DNA from: Clitoria ternatea
Taxonomy: Eukaryota; Streptophyta; Magnoliopsida; Fabales; Fabaceae
Reading direction: 5' to 3'
Assembly (NCBI GenBank): GCA_037962975.1
Contig: CM075669.1
Coordinates: forward strand, 116,948,501-117,012,500
Length of the DNA: 64,000 nucleotides
Shown here piece by piece: positions 22,640-34,501 of this stretch. A model generated the notes under the pieces. The model was not told where the DNA came from, searched no databases, and worked only from the letters and a program-made list of their open reading frames with translations. The stretch's first letter is position 1; every line of letters starts with the position of its first letter. Both the position numbers and the translations under genes were made by a program.

Positions 22640-22960
22640 GTTTATGTGTAACTACTTGAAAATTTTAAGGAATCTTTTATATTCTCTTTCCTTATCCTTT
22701 CTTGATGGTGCATGAGGATAAGATAGATCCTTGACAGGAGGTGTCTGACCCAAATACTGATTCTTTTGTTTTTTATTTTTTTGAATTTTTTGTTTTTCTT
22801 TTTCATCATCTTTTATTTCATTTTTCTCTTTTTCTTCATGTTTTTTTTCTTTACTCTTTTTCTCTTTCTTTTTTTCTTCATTTTCTTTTTGATTTTCCTC
22901 TTCTTTTTCTTTTTCATTTTTTCTTTTCCTTCTCCACTCTTTTCACTTTCATTACAATCA
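22640..22960 (-). pseudogene. Athila-1 Lys/Glu-rich linker between gag and protease
   Basis: The plus strand is a run of TTTTTC/TTTTCTTC words from 22755 to 22955. The minus strand reads as lysine- and glutamate-rich low-complexity peptide. It leads into TPPVKDLSYPHAPSRKD and then KIFK-stop-LHINIPFSEALEQM, where TAG at about 22655 interrupts the frame. Such charged linkers are usual in Athila gag-pol. Confidence 0.75.
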
Positions 22961-23252
22961 TTATCTACAACTTTACCACATCTTGTAAAAATAGCCTTAC
23001 ATTGTTCTCTTGGGTTTTAAGTGTTTATAGAAAAACCAAAACTTTTCATGTCAGCTATTTCTTTTGCTAGCTGACCAATTACACATCTGACGCTTTACGT
23101 GCGGCTTCATTTGTTTGTATGTATTGCATCAATTGTTGGATAGATTCTTCTATCCTTGTCAGCCTAGATGTCTGATTAGATTGTGGTTGTTGTTTGAATT
23201 GATGGTTATGAGGTCTGTTAGAAGGTCCAACATCTTATTTCTAGCCAAAGTT

Positions 23253-24373
23253 CTAATTCTGCCATCCCTGTGGGTAATTGTTAGGAAAAAGATTACCAAG
23301 ATTGAAAGGTAAATCACCTATAGGTATCCTTTGGTGGGTCAGAAAATTGGCTTGCTCTTGTTCATTTCTATTAAATGCACAGTAACCACATGGTTGTTCA
23401 CCCATGCAATGCACGTATGATTTTAGTTGAGCTGGGGGTGGTGATGACACTTGAGCAATTTGTAATTTCTCTAATTGTTTGCTTATTTCTTCTATTTATT
23501 ATGTTAGCAATTTTTACTGAGCTAGAACTGTATCGTTCACTCCCAATTCAAGCATACCTGGCTTCCTGATACATTGCCTCTTTCATGCTTTGTTTGTCGG
23601 TCACTAGTGGACATGGATTCCATTATGCCAATTGCCTCTTCAACAGTCTTGTTCATCAATGAACCATCTGCACAAGCATCTAACATCATCTTGAACTGAG
23701 GCAATAAACCATGATAAATGATTCTTACCTTTCCAGCATCATCCAAATTATGGTTTGGACATTTTCTAAAAAGCACCTTGAATCGTTCCTAAGCTTCCCC
23801 TAGTGACTTATCATGATTTTATGAAAATGAAAGAATGACTGTCATTTCTTCAAAATATTTAGAAGGTGAATAAAACCTTTCCAAAAATTTTCTTTCAACA
23901 TCGGACCAGTTTGTAAAACTACCGGGTGGACAAGATTTAAACCATTCTTTTGCTTTCCCAATCAACAAAAAAAGAAATAATCTCATATAAACATATTCTT
24001 CTTGATTGGGTTCAAAACCAATTGTGCTACATAACTCATAAAACATAGTTAAATGTTCATATGGTTCTTCATGATTTAGGCCAGTAAATTGGTTGTTTTG
24101 AATTATATTAAGTGTAGCAGGTTTAATTTCCACCGCTGTGATAGGTCCTTGAAACATTCCTAATACACTGGGTGGTCTATTAATAGCAGCAAACTGTCCC
24201 AATGTTCTTCTTTGTTCAGCCATATTAGAAGTTTCAGATTTTTGAAAAGAAGATGAAGTTGAAGAAGAAGTAGTTTGTGTTTTAGATTTTAAAGATTTGA
24301 GTCTTTTTACAAACTTTTTGATCTCAGGATCAAAGAACAGTCTCCCTGTAGAAGATCGAGTTTGCATACACAA
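23253..24373 (-). pseudogene. gag: Athila-1 gag
   Basis: Three open stretches make up one gag. 23819-24373 has RRTLGQFAAINRPPSVLGMF, then NHEEPYEHLTMFYELCSTIG, LIGKAKEWF and PPGSFTNWSDVERKFLERFY, the retrotransposon gag core. 23537-23776 has GLLPQFKMMLDACADGSLMN and TVEEAIGIMESM. 23253-23450 has CMGEQPCGYCAFN, where the zinc-binding region normally lies, then PFNLGNLFPNNYPQGWQN. Stops and frameshifts separate them. The first ATG (24373) lies about 150 bases inside the PBS. Confidence 0.85.
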
Positions 24374-24525
24374 ACTAAATAGAAAAAGTTAGTGTAACAA
24401 TAATTATTAAAGAAAAAGTGAAAACAAATAATTGTCTAAGTAAAAAGTAAAAGTATAAATTTTACCCTAAGTAAAGAAAATTTACCACGGTAATTAAAAT
24501 TTACTATTACTGAAATCAATTCAAT

Positions 24526-24542
24526 CCCCGGTGACGGTGCCA
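24526..24542 (-). other. Primer binding site, Asp-tRNA type
   Basis: The minus strand reads TGGCACCGTCACCGGGG, one or two changes from the TGGCGCCG...CCGGGG site typical of Athila elements. It lies seven bases inside the 5' LTR end (TGTTAAGC on the plus strand at 24550). Confidence 0.85.
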
Positions 24543-24549
24543 GAAAACT

Positions 24550-26020
24550 TGTTAAGCTAATTTATTGAATCCTTTATATTCAATCGCACCAATTTATCAT
24601 TACAATTTTCGAAATAGATATCGTTCCCTCAAGGATTGAATGCTTTCAGTAGTCACAGTAATTCTTATTTACTATGGTAATTGTATTAACACTTATCAAC
24701 AAAAGAATGATTTATACATAATTTGTACAATATTCACAGATTTAGAGCTTGATTTATACATTGGGTGAAAGATGGTAAATTCTAAATTATCTAGAAATAA
24801 CTTTGAGTAGCACTTAAGAACAAATCCAATACTTGAGATTAAAACACAGATTGACAAACTATGTTGGAATTTGGATCCCCGCACTAAAACATAACGAAGT
24901 AATCATAGACATGTATGTTTAATCATCAAGTTCATGTCATGGCAACTTAAAATCATTAAACCTGATTCCTTGGTGAATAAATTCTAAACAGTTACCGTAA
25001 AGTCTGATCCCTCAGATGCTTTCTCAGGAAAAACTTGCTTTAAGTCCTAGCCTTATCACAACAATAATTACTAACTCTATCCCTAGTAATTGGTATATTA
25101 AGGGTATTTCAACTTTTACTTTCGTTAAAGTGGTTTTTAACACGCATAAAAATCATTATCTCGTTTGAAGTTCATAATAATAAAAGATTGAAATACTAAC
25201 ATGGAAGTTGAATCATAAACATGTAGAGGTCATAATCACAACATTATATTCATAGATTGGTTCACCAATTCCAATATAAACAGATTAGTTGCACATGATT
25301 AAAGTAAAAACATAACTTATAGTTGATGACATTACAAACACTTCATCACACTTCACAATACGAAAAGAACACAATTGAACACCACACTCTTAAGTATATG
25401 GAAACTATTCTAAGTACAAACTCAGAAAAGAACTCTAAATTTGTAGAGAGAAAGAAGAAAGGATGAAGATTGGATGATGTAAAACCCATGGCAAATTCAC
25501 TATTTATAATGCTGAGCAGAGGTCCTGATGCTATGTGTGAGGCTGGTGCTACGCATCAGGCCTCTGACTTAGCCTCCATTAATCTTCTTGATTTTCAGCC
25601 ATGACTATTAATTTCTATCCCAATAATGCTCAGAAAAGGTTCCCACTGCGTTTTGGACACTAATCAGAAGTGGGTTAGCCTTTTTTCAATAATTAATTGG
25701 CCCATTTTCTGAGTGCAATGCCACATATGAGTGGCGTCCACGTAGCCTCCGATGCTACGCGTGGGCCTGATGCATAGCGTTAGCACCAAAATCCTAACGC
25801 TGAGTGTGGGGTTGATGCTACGCTTCAACCTTTTACTTAATTTAAATTTTCAACTTAAATCCTCTAGCTTTTCACTACAAAAATGGAAGAAATGGGTTAT
25901 GCGAAGTCAGTTTTAATAGTTTGCATTTATTTCAATTTAAACCTAAACTTATTACAATTTAAACTAATTTTTATTACTTTTAACACACTTTTTATTATGA
26001 AAATAAAAGTAAATTTGAGG
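24550..26020 (-). repeat. Athila-1 5' LTR (right end estimated)
   Basis: The left edge is TGTTAAGC at 24550. The LTR holds a TATA box on the minus strand (CATTATAAATAG, 25500-25511). Upstream of it lies a cluster of TGCTACGC-like sites (25530, 25548, 25754, 25772, 25799, 25817), in three pairs each exactly 18 bp apart. I could not fix the right end; 26020 is an estimate from the drop in similarity to the left fragment. Confidence 0.6.
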
Positions 26021-26294
26021 ACTAACAATGAGATCCTTAATGCATGTTCAAATCTGAGTTTTGTTCATGAAATGATGCTAAATATTTGATAAGAATGCTG
26101 AATAAAATTCTAAATTTGAATCGATGATGAGATTCTAAAAGGAAAGAGTTCAAATGATGTATAAAATGTTAAAAATGCTTGCTAAGTGGTAATGATGATT
26201 GAGTAAGAATTTTGTGAGTATTTAGGGCTGTGTACTACTCATGGATTATATATATGTGTATGTGCGTGTGTGTTTGAATTTTTCATGACTGAAT
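26021..26294. other. AT-rich sequence, nothing recognised
   Basis: No open frame, RNA gene or clear repeat edge can be seen. It may be the outer part of the Athila-1 LTR or its flank. The last five bases, TGAAT, are one copy of the target duplication of the neighbouring solo LTR. Confidence 0.4.
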
Positions 26295-27560
26295 TGTTAG
26301 GGAATCCTATTAGGGTCAGGCAGCGGAAGCACAAAGGATTCCCAAAAGAATTTCAAACACAAATGTCTCAAGGCATTATGCTAACTTAAAATTTTTAATT
26401 AGGGTTTACCTCTTGTAGACGCAGAACGAGTTCCTCGATCGAAGCAATTGTAGCTTTTCCCTTAGGAGTCCACACGAGCACTCCCACCAAAAAAAACAGA
26501 GCTCCGAATGCTAGTACAAAATTTTGTTTATGGTCTAATTTCTGAGCAGCAGCCTATGAGCATCTCATGCTCCATATATAGGCTTAGGTCTTGACCTAAG
26601 CTCTCATTAAACATTGGGGTCCTGACTCATTCTAAATGAGTTAGGCCCAAATAGTTTTATTTTCAGTCCAACTAAAATAAAACTATCCTCTGGTGGGCTT
26701 ACTCTATGTGTGTGACCCTATAGGTAAAATATTCGGTTATATTAATAATAAACTATTTTATTATTAATATAAAATAAGAGCGGTATCTAGCAATACATCA
26801 TTATGTCCGAATATTATTTATCATCGACATGACCTATAAGTGATAATTATTTTATATATTTATTCCTTTTGTCACGATATCTAATTAGGCCCAAGGCATG
26901 TCGTCGTCATCCTTGTATGGCCCAATTCATTTTACTTGACATCAGAGTAGACTTTACAGAATAAATATCTAATATTTATTCGTCCTAGCATGGCCGTACA
27001 TTTTGTTAGTCTCACTCCATCAAGTGGCCTATAGATATCACTCCTGTCACATAGGAGAGACAAATTCCATCTACATCACTCACATCCCTCTACATAATTT
27101 GTCTATTGCCTAATCACAATCTTTATGGTCATCTTATTACAGATAATGTTTGATTTTAAAATAATAAACTCCTTATGTAGGAATCGTAGTGACTTCAGGT
27201 CAAAGGACTATATACCATTATCATATTGAGAACCATTTATGACACTCATGTAACGATCCATGCAACGTTCTCATGGTGGGTCTATCCAGTACAACATTAC
27301 ACTTAATGTATACCCGCGTAAAGACTTGATATCATATATCCATGATTTGTGAGATCAAATCATCGGTACATTCACACACTAATCTTAATGTATTTACATG
27401 TCCCCATGTAAATACTTGATTAGGGACGTTTTAGGAATAATTCTCATATGATCTATTATTCCAGGATAAATAGTATTAAAATTAGTCTAAAACTGAAAAT
27501 ACTAATTTTATTGATAAGATAAAATTGATACATTAATAGCTCGTAGTGTATACACAAACA
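26295..27560 (-). mobile_element. Solo LTR, Copia-type, 1,266 bp
   Basis: Plus-strand ends are TGTTAGGG and ACACAAACA, flanked on both sides by TGAAT (26290-26294 and 27561-27565). A single LTR with an intact target duplication and no interior shows LTR-LTR recombination after insertion. A TATA-like CCTATATATGG lies on the minus strand near 26571-26581, giving minus orientation. Its last 300 bp match the fragment at 7422-7712. The CAGGCAGCGGAAGC word near its start is common in plant Copia LTR ends. Confidence 0.88.
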
Positions 27561-27565
27561 TGAAT

Positions 27566-27801
27566 TGATATAAGAAAAAGATTTAAGTCCTAGTAAGGTC
27601 CTTAGAGGAAAATTCATTGAAAAACATGTTTTCTATGAGAGATACACGGGTGGAGTGTGTTGGGAATTCTTGTAAGAATTCTGAAGTCTTGTGACTATAC
27701 CTGTAATTTACATTAAATGATGGTTGAGGTGTTAACTTGAGAAGGTATGAATATTTCAATAATTACAGTAACTATTTGGTATTTTTAGTTATTTAGGTAA
27801 T
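27566..27801. other. AT-rich spacer, nothing recognised
   Basis: It continues the sequence interrupted by the solo LTR. No gene or repeat edge is evident. Confidence 0.4.
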
Positions 27802-29180
27802 TGATAAAATATTTCAGTAATTGAAGTTAATTTGTGCATAATTATTATAATTAAAAGTCAAATGCAAGTTGTATGTTTTTGGCCATGAGTAACACCTAGC
27901 GTTACCACGCTTGTATCCAATGTTGGTACACTAGGGTTCTATTTTGTGTATGTATTTCAGGTGCAAAGTGGCGTACTTACGCTCAAGAGGTTGGGCATGC
28001 CTACGCCTAACCCACGCTCATGTCACGCTCAATTATGTGAAACTTTCAGACCAATTCCAGTAGCTTAACATGCCCATGCTCTACTTACGCTTACACTTAC
28101 GCCCATGCATCATGCCATTCTAATGCCTCAACGTACTCACGCTCACACTCAACTTGCACACACCCATGTTCTTGACCATGAACCATGAAGCCAGTGTGCC
28201 ACCACGCACGCTCATGTATGCTAGGGAACATGTATTCTTAAATGTTGTAACCTCTTGTACCTTATAACTTAAGTAACTTAAGTTAGGATATTTATTTGTA
28301 AACCCCTAGGAACCTATTAACAATTAGTTAGTGTTAGTCGGTAGTTTCTTGAGTTAGTATATAAATGTTTAACACCTTTTAATTAGTAGACTTTTAGACT
28401 AAGATTTTATTTTTAGATTTTCATTCTCTCTAAATTTTTTCTCTCTCTCTTAATTCTTTGAACATGTTTGTCTTTGTGTTTCACTTCTCTCTTACTATGT
28501 GTGCCTAAATCCCTAGGGTTGGGATTGAATGAGGCTACATGGATCTTGAATTCATATGATTGAAGCTGAAGGATTCAATTGAGGAAGGTTATTAACATGG
28601 CAAGTATGGGATTACACCTCTTGGATTGGGAAATTCAAGGCCCATTCAACAGCAATCACTAGAGAGGAACCATGGTGAGAGCTTCAGGTTTACACTTATT
28701 GACCTAGTTGCTTCAAGCCTAAGGAATTAGGTGAATAGATAGGGTTCTTCTAATTTTCACATTTAAATTCAATGTACATTAGCACCTACAAGATTAGGGT
28801 TAAGTTGTATTGGATTAGTAATAATTACCTAAGGGGTTAGCGGTTATTCAGCTATGGAGATTTGAACACTGCCTTGACTAAATCTGATGCAACATTTATG
28901 TTAATTTAAGTGAAATTGTATGTTGATTTCAATTCCAACCTATTGTTATTTTGTTTGTTATTTCCTTCCATTACTGTTGTGCCTTAATTATTTTCTTTAA
29001 TTCTCCTAAAAAATACAAAAATACAATTTAATTTAGAAAACTACAAACAAATGAATTGCTCACTTGTGAAGGTTCAGATAGTGTCTTCCTAGGATTGTGG
29101 TACTTAACTCAATCACTATGGGAACAATATTAATTACTACTTTTAAACGATTGGTGTACCTGCCAGAAGATTTCGTCACA
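27802..29180 (+). mobile_element. Athila-type LTR, plus orientation (ends approximate)
   Basis: The start TGATAAAAT resembles the minus-strand start of the Athila-3 LTR (TGATAAATAAATTC). The end region TTGGTGTACCTGCCA resembles its end TTGGTGCACTTGCCA. A TATA box is at 28357-28368 (AGTATATAAATG), preceded by many CTTACGCTCA words (27975-28150). No matching target duplication was found, and the expected Asp-tRNA PBS does not follow, so this is a solo or truncated LTR. Confidence 0.65.
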
Positions 29181-29404
29181 TGATGAATTTGCATCACCTC
29201 CTTCTCATATTCATGACTCTGTGATTAACAGGGTAAAAAGATTACTGCTAAAGAATTGGTCTTGTAGCTATTTCACATTCAATGTGAAGCTATTAGAACT
29301 AGTACTAAAAGGTATGAGTAATCTCACCACTCATTAAAATAGTAACGAGTTAATCCAATTCTTGTGTATAAATTCAATGTGGTGTATTTGATTATTCTAA
29401 ATGC
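29181..29404. other. Spacer between Athila LTR and Tekay integrase
   Basis: No motif can be recognised. The change to Tekay integrase homology occurs near 29405. Confidence 0.4.
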
Positions 29405-29860
29405 TCTTATGATAAGAGGAGGAAACCACTTGAGTTTCAAGTTGGAGATCATGTATTCCTACTGGTTTCTCGTGACAAAGGTGTTGGTAGGGCCTTGAAG
29501 AGTAGAAAGCTGAGCCCTCAGTTCATTGGTCCCTATAAGGTTCTGGAGTGGATTGGCGAGGTTGCTTACCGCATCACTTTTCCCCCTCACTTGGCAAATC
29601 TACATGATGTTTTCTATATCTCTCAATTGAGGAAATATGTGTACGACCCTTCTCATGTACTCGGCGTTGATGATGTGGAGGTTAGGGATCATCTAACTAT
29701 TCCTCCTGCCTCTGCTAAGGTTGTCGGCCATTTCACTAAAAGATTACGGAGCAAGTTGATTCCACTTGTGCAAGTGGCATGGAGACATGGGGATATGAGC
29801 ACTATCACGTGGGAGCGTGAGGATGACATAAGGAAGCGATACCTGGAGATATTTACTTAA
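29405..29860 (+). pseudogene. pol: Tekay/Del-type integrase C-terminus (Tekay-2)
   Basis: The frame reads SYDKRRKPLEFQVGDHVFL, then KLSPQFIGPYKVLEWIGEVA, ANLHDVFYISQLRKYVYDPS and, near the end, VQVAWRHGDMSTITWERED with EIFT-stop. This is the GPY/F module and chromodomain-bearing tail region of Tekay/Del chromoviruses. The last 150 residues are open without a stop. All upstream pol and gag are missing, cut near 29405. A non-coding stretch with the PPT follows, then the LTR at 29906. Confidence 0.9.
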
Positions 29861-29875
29861 GGTATGTGAATTTTG

Positions 29876-29905
29876 AGGACGGAATTTCTTTTAGGAGAGG
29901 TGAAT
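29876..29905 (+). other. Tekay-2 polypurine tract
   Basis: GAGGACGGAATTTC and TTTTAGGAGAGGTGAAT directly precede the LTR start TGTAACTTCC. The same two-part signature precedes the LTR of the derivative at 14008. Confidence 0.8.
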
Positions 29906-31764
29906 TGTAACTTCCTAGAAATATAAGTAAAATTAATTAGTTGGAGTAAATAAATAGTAAGACTATAGGGAATGATTATTTGATGTCCTATACATGTAGA
30001 AAAATTAATTATGGACCCCTTGAGTTAATACGGAAAATACCATGATTATTATCGTCGTTTAATTGGCGAACGACGTACGAGCATAATACTGAGACGGGCC
30101 CAACGGGCCGGGAAAAAATTGGATAATTATTGGGGATAAATATTTATGTCCCGACGATGAGCTAAAATTAATTTGAGCATTTGTGGATTTTATTGTGAAT
30201 TATTCAAGATTTATCGGCGTCGTTTAACGTCAGAAAACGACCGATTTGGGCAATGGGCCTCAAAAATTCACTAACCCAAAAATAATTATTGAGTATTAGA
30301 AAACACTCAAATGAATACTTTAAACCCAAAAATAAACCCAGAAAAATTTATAAATGATTAATTAGACGTACAGTGGGCCCTGGACGACCAAAACGCTTCG
30401 CCTTCGAGCCAAAACGCGATGAATTTTCACCAATCAATTGCGCTGGTCATGTACCTTTTCAGGGGCTATTTTCCATCAGCAATTGGGCCCAAAATGAGGA
30501 ATTTACCAAAAAATGGGCCTTGGAGCCAAAAAAATTAAATGAAGGGCACTTGAGACATTTCACACAACATGCCAAAAGGATTTTCCCTCTCCTTTCTTCT
30601 CATAATTTTTGTCCAGCAGCTGCTCCCCCTGTAGAATTCGAAAAAACACCTCTTCCTCTTCTCCTCTTCATCTTCAATTTCATCTCACCAAAAACCATGG
30701 CCAAGCCTTAAAGGGAGTTGAAGAAAGGTGCCATTTTTGTACATTTCCATCATCTCCTCTTAGCTTCCACACCAAAACTGAAAATCCCCATTATTGACCC
30801 TTCTCCTTGGTTGACGAAATTTCTTGGTCTAGAGGGCTTCCATTACACTTTGGTAGAGCTTGGTGTTGCTTTGGGTACTTGGAACTCTTGGCCCCACTTC
30901 CTCTTGCTCTCTTAAATTAGGGATTTGGGATTCCATTGGAGTAAGTATTGGGCTCTCAATATACTTTAAATTAGTAGCATAATATGTGATATAATATATG
31001 ATTGTTGTTGGAAGAATTAAGATTATGCATATGGAACCCTAAACTTTAGGTTAGGAGACCATTGGGTTGTTGTTGTTGTTGCTTGAATAATCTTCCTAGT
31101 GGCTTGACATTGATGAAAAATGGTTTTTAGAATTAGATTAAGTGTTTGTGGAAGGAGTGAATTAGCTTTAGATAGCATTAGATGCAAAATTTGAATTTGG
31201 TGGCTTACTTTAATTTGAAGGAAGAATTTTGTGTTGAACTTAAAATAGCCTAAGGATGGCTTTGATGTAGTTATGAGACCTTAGGTAACATTCTAGAATA
31301 TATTTAGTGTTGGTGGAAAGTATAAGGTTGAATGTAAGTTTTAAAATTTCTCTTGAAGTTAGAAAGGTAACAAGAATAAGTCCATAAATATGTTGACCTT
31401 GTTAATGGGCATGAAAGCTCTTATTAAGTATGGGTTATTAATTAGAATTAGTGTTGGATAATTGTTGGTTGACAAAGAGTAGGATGTGAGATGACTTAAA
31501 TGAGGGGCATAAAGGATTGATGAGAATTAGGCATGTTATTAGATTAGATAGTCTTGTTAGAGCATATTAGAGCTTAAGAGAATAATTATGGAATTAAGAA
31601 AATGGTAGTAATAGTGGCTTAAGAATTAAATTGGTCAATAAGTAAAAGCGGTAGGAAAAAGTATAATGTTGATAAAGAATTAGGTGGAGGACATGAACCA
31701 TTAAATTTAAAAGAATAGATGTATGGCCTAGAACATATTATTGGGTCACATTAAGCATAAAGCT
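29906..31764 (+). repeat. Tekay-2 3' LTR, truncated
   Basis: The LTR starts TGTAACTTCCTAG. No 3' end is seen, because Sirevirus gag sequence begins near 31765. It carries GGGCCC and GGCCCA words near 30095 and several short open frames near 30373-30915 that show no family resemblance. I take them as LTR leader sequence. Confidence 0.75.
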
Positions 31765-33193
31765 TGTTTAAGTTTTTTGGTCCATTGACAAACTTGGCTA
31801 GATCCAAATTAAGAGAACTCACTTGTTTTCTAAGTTTGTTGATATCCTCAGTCTAAGAACTGCAATAGTCTTTTATATTTATCTATTCAATTTTTAAGCA
31901 AAGATTCTCTTGCTTAAGTTTGTGCAGTTCCTCAAGTTGTATTCTCTCTTTCTCTTCCATCTCATCTTTGATTATTTTGATCAAGTTTTTTTCTTTTAAT
32001 TTTAAGATTTTGTTTTCATAAGTAGTAATCATTTCAACTTGTTTCTTTTTCAAAAGCTTGTAGTTTTTCATAAGAGTAGAAAAATCTTCAAACAAAATTT
32101 CATAATTTTCTTTAAGTTCAAGGAAACTTATTTCTTGAGTCTGAGTCACTGGAGCTGGCTTTAGAGTTTGAGTCTGTATTGGCCATTAGACATATTTGCA
32201 CAAACTATTTCTTCTTCAGACTCACTTGAACTTCTAGTGTTCTCATCATCCTAGGTGATGAGTTTTTTTTGTTTCTTGAAGGACTTTCTTTTCTCTCTCT
32301 TGTCCTTTTTATCTTTGCTCAGCAGAGGGCATTTTGCTTTCCTATAGCCTGGCTTCTTACAATTAAAACATTCTATAAAAGATATATCAATTTTAGATTT
32401 GAAATTAGACTTACCTTTTGAGTCTCTTTTCAGGTACTTTTCAGGTCTGCCTTTCTTCTTCTTCAACAGCCTGTGGAATCTTTTGGTCATGAGAGCTAGC
32501 TCTTTGCAAGTTTCCTTACTTCAATTCTCAGATTTTGAGTTTGAGCTTTGAGACTCTATAAATTTAAGAGCTTTTAATTTCTTGCTTAAGTTAGCGAACT
32601 TTAAAGCAATGCTCTTGAAGGAGGTAGGCTTAATAATCTCTTTTTGCTTCAACTTGATCTTGTGAACTCTCAACGCTCCAAGGAGTTCATCAATATTGAA
32701 GGTGCTGAGATCTCTTGCTTCTTCAAGGGTAGAACACTTGGCATCAAACTTTTTAGGTAGACTCCCAAGGAGTTTGACATTTATGTCTTTAGTGGATAAG
32801 GTTGTCCTAAGAGCTTGAAGTTTATTCAATAGAGTTTGGAATCTTCCAAGCCTGAAGTGTATCCAAAACTTCTTTAACAATCTTGTAACTAAATACCTTG
32901 TTGTACTTAGACTTACTGAGAGCACAGATAGTGAGGAATTTGGTTTTTGCATTAGCTTCCATCTTTCTTATTTTAGCCATTGTCCATAGATCTTCATACT
33001 TAATCTTCCCATTAGCATCAACTGGTGGAGGATTATCAGCATTTATGATGATTCGCCACAAACTGTACTGGGTAGACTTGATGAACATCTTCATCCTATC
33101 CTTCCAGTAATCGTAGTATTCCCCAAGGAAGGCTGGTGGTCTGTTCACTAAGGAACCTTTAGCTACTAGATGATCTTGTTGTGGTGCTGCCAT
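31765..33193 (-). pseudogene. gag: Sire-2: decayed Sirevirus-type Copia gag
   Basis: From right to left: an N-terminal region (NRPPAFLGEYYDYWKDRMKM), more of the gag domain after a frameshift (NVKLLGSLPKKFDAK, LSTFNIDELLGALRVHK), a basic stretch, a knuckle CFNCKKPGYRKAKC in which the zinc-binding His is Tyr, and a long heptad-rich region (31883-32149) continuing to LRKQVSSLNLDLAKF near 31790. A TAG interrupts before DDENTRSSS. The frame is cut near 31765 by the junction with Tekay-2, and no protease or RT remains. Confidence 0.85.
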
Positions 33194-33222
33194 GGATCTT
33201 TATCCTTTACACTTCCAAAGGA

Positions 33223-33237
33223 CAAGCTTTGATACCA
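33223..33237 (-). other. Sire-2 primer binding site
   Basis: The minus strand reads TGGTATCAAAGCTTG, one change from the initiator-Met tRNA PBS. It lies two bases inside the LTR edge, as in Sire-1. Confidence 0.8.
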
Positions 33238-33239
33238 AT

Positions 33240-33790
33240 TGAAGGTTTAGAGATAGGCTTAGAAGAAGGGGTTGAATAAGTATGTGACTCTTTTTACAAA
33301 TTAAAACCTTATTAAACACGAGATGACATCAGACTTAAGGTACAAACTTAGACTTAAAAAGGAAAGAAGGGATAAAGAGATTTACACAGTAGATTTATAC
33401 TAGTTCACTTCCAAACGTTAAAGCTGCGTCCAGTCCCTTCAGTTTGAAGGATTTTCATTATGTAAAAATCCTTTTACATAAACAATATTTGCTATACCTC
33501 AAGTATTCTTGACTACAGCCATTTCTGGCTTAATTCTCCAGTATTCTTTCAAGAAGCCACTCCTGGCTCAAAACCTAAGTATTCTTTCAACAAGCCACTC
33601 CTAGCTTAAAACCTAAATATTCTTTCAAAAGCCTCCTCAAGCCAAAAGTGTTTCCCGGAAGAAACTAAGTCTGGTTAACACGCCAAACCTAACTAAGAAT
33701 AAAGAATTTAGAGAAAGTGGTACAACAAAGATTGTGCTTGAAAAATAGAGAATGTAACTATAAGAAGCAGTGTATACAAAAGTATTTCAG
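33240..33790 (-). repeat. Sire-2 5' LTR (right end uncertain)
   Basis: It begins TGAAGGTTTAG with AGAAGAAGGGGTTGAATAAG close behind, matching the layout at the Sire-1 LTR edge. Short words CAAGCCACTCCT and TATTCTTTCAA repeat around 33540-33650. No TG...CA right end could be confirmed. Confidence 0.55.
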
Positions 33791-34501
33791 AATTTAGGCA
33801 ATTTTCACTACTTTAGAACTTTTCTCGTGCTCATCAATTCAGGCACACCACTTCAAGTATCATTCCTAAAGCAAGTTCCATTCCCTTATAAAATTACAAC
33901 ATCATCACCAAATTCATTTCCACTTTCTCGGTCTCTTACTCTACATCTCTCTCTTTTCATTGCATTCCCATGAGCTCACCACCTTTAACCAGTCACCTTC
34001 TTCACTTCCTTTAGCCACCACCATAAACCACCACACCACACCACCACCTCCTAGGCTCCACTTTCCAATTCAATTTCCTTCGATTTTCCTTTTGATACGA
34101 CAACCTTCTTCACATTTTTCAGCCATCAAACCACCATCGTACAACCTCCTAGACAACCACCATGGCGTTGCCACCACCTCCAAAATTTGTTACACCTCTA
34201 CAATCTCTGATCTGTGGCCAACGTCTTTTTGATTGGTAAGTGATCGATGATTTTCTTTGGTTCAATTTCCGTTGCTTCTTTTACTTTATTTTCCTCTTTC
34301 AATCTCAGCCTTTGCATGGCTCTTCTGTGGTTAGCCGCGACCCCCTCCCTCCATTTTCTCTTTGCATGTTAAGTTTCTTAGGTCTCAAAAGCGATCAGGA
34401 GTGATCAGAGAAAGTTAATCAGTGATGGGTAAATTTTGGAGCTTCAAAACCTTTTCTTCCTCTGTACAGCCACAATTTTATAAGGAAAAGGGAGGGATTC
34501 T
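33791..34501 (+). other. Unassigned, promoter-like LTR fragment
   Basis: A TATA-like CCCTTATAAAATTAC lies at 33884-33898, followed by a pyrimidine-rich, CACCA-rich leader and a possible splice donor (TTGGTAAGTG near 34234). The layout resembles the promoter part of the Tekay-type LTR at 44139. No conserved protein is present. It is probably part of another LTR, but I found no ends. Confidence 0.35.

Larger units (their letters stand above)
7713..26020 (-). mobile_element. Athila-1: decayed Athila-type Gypsy element, split by a Tekay insertion
   Basis: On the minus strand the order is 5' LTR (24550 to about 26020), tRNA-Asp-type PBS (24526-24542), gag (23253-24373), Lys/Glu-rich linker, protease, RT (21802-20875, then 9847), RNase H, integrase, and part of the 3' LTR near 7713-7960. 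The Tekay-type element at 9848-20874 separates RT into two pieces. The left end is cut by the LTR remnant at 7712. Stops, frameshifts and a deletion in integrase show that it is inactive. Lineage is inferred from the PBS and from motif wording such as LCDAS-like MCDASDYVVG and TDHAAIKYL. Confidence 0.85.

Noticed and set aside
22741..23070. Phe/Leu-rich plus-strand frames that look like membrane proteins
   Set aside because: They are the antisense of the Lys/Glu-rich Athila-1 linker.
27890..28150. Phased pairing of CTTACGCTCA words in the plus-strand Athila LTR
   Set aside because: Distances between cores (for example 24, 11, 11 and 12 bp) are irregular, so I do not count this LTR among the phased arrays.
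30373..30915. Possible host gene exons (frames of 112, 62 and 65 codons)
   Set aside because: They lie within the Tekay-2 LTR downstream of its TG start, overlap each other in different frames and match no known domain.
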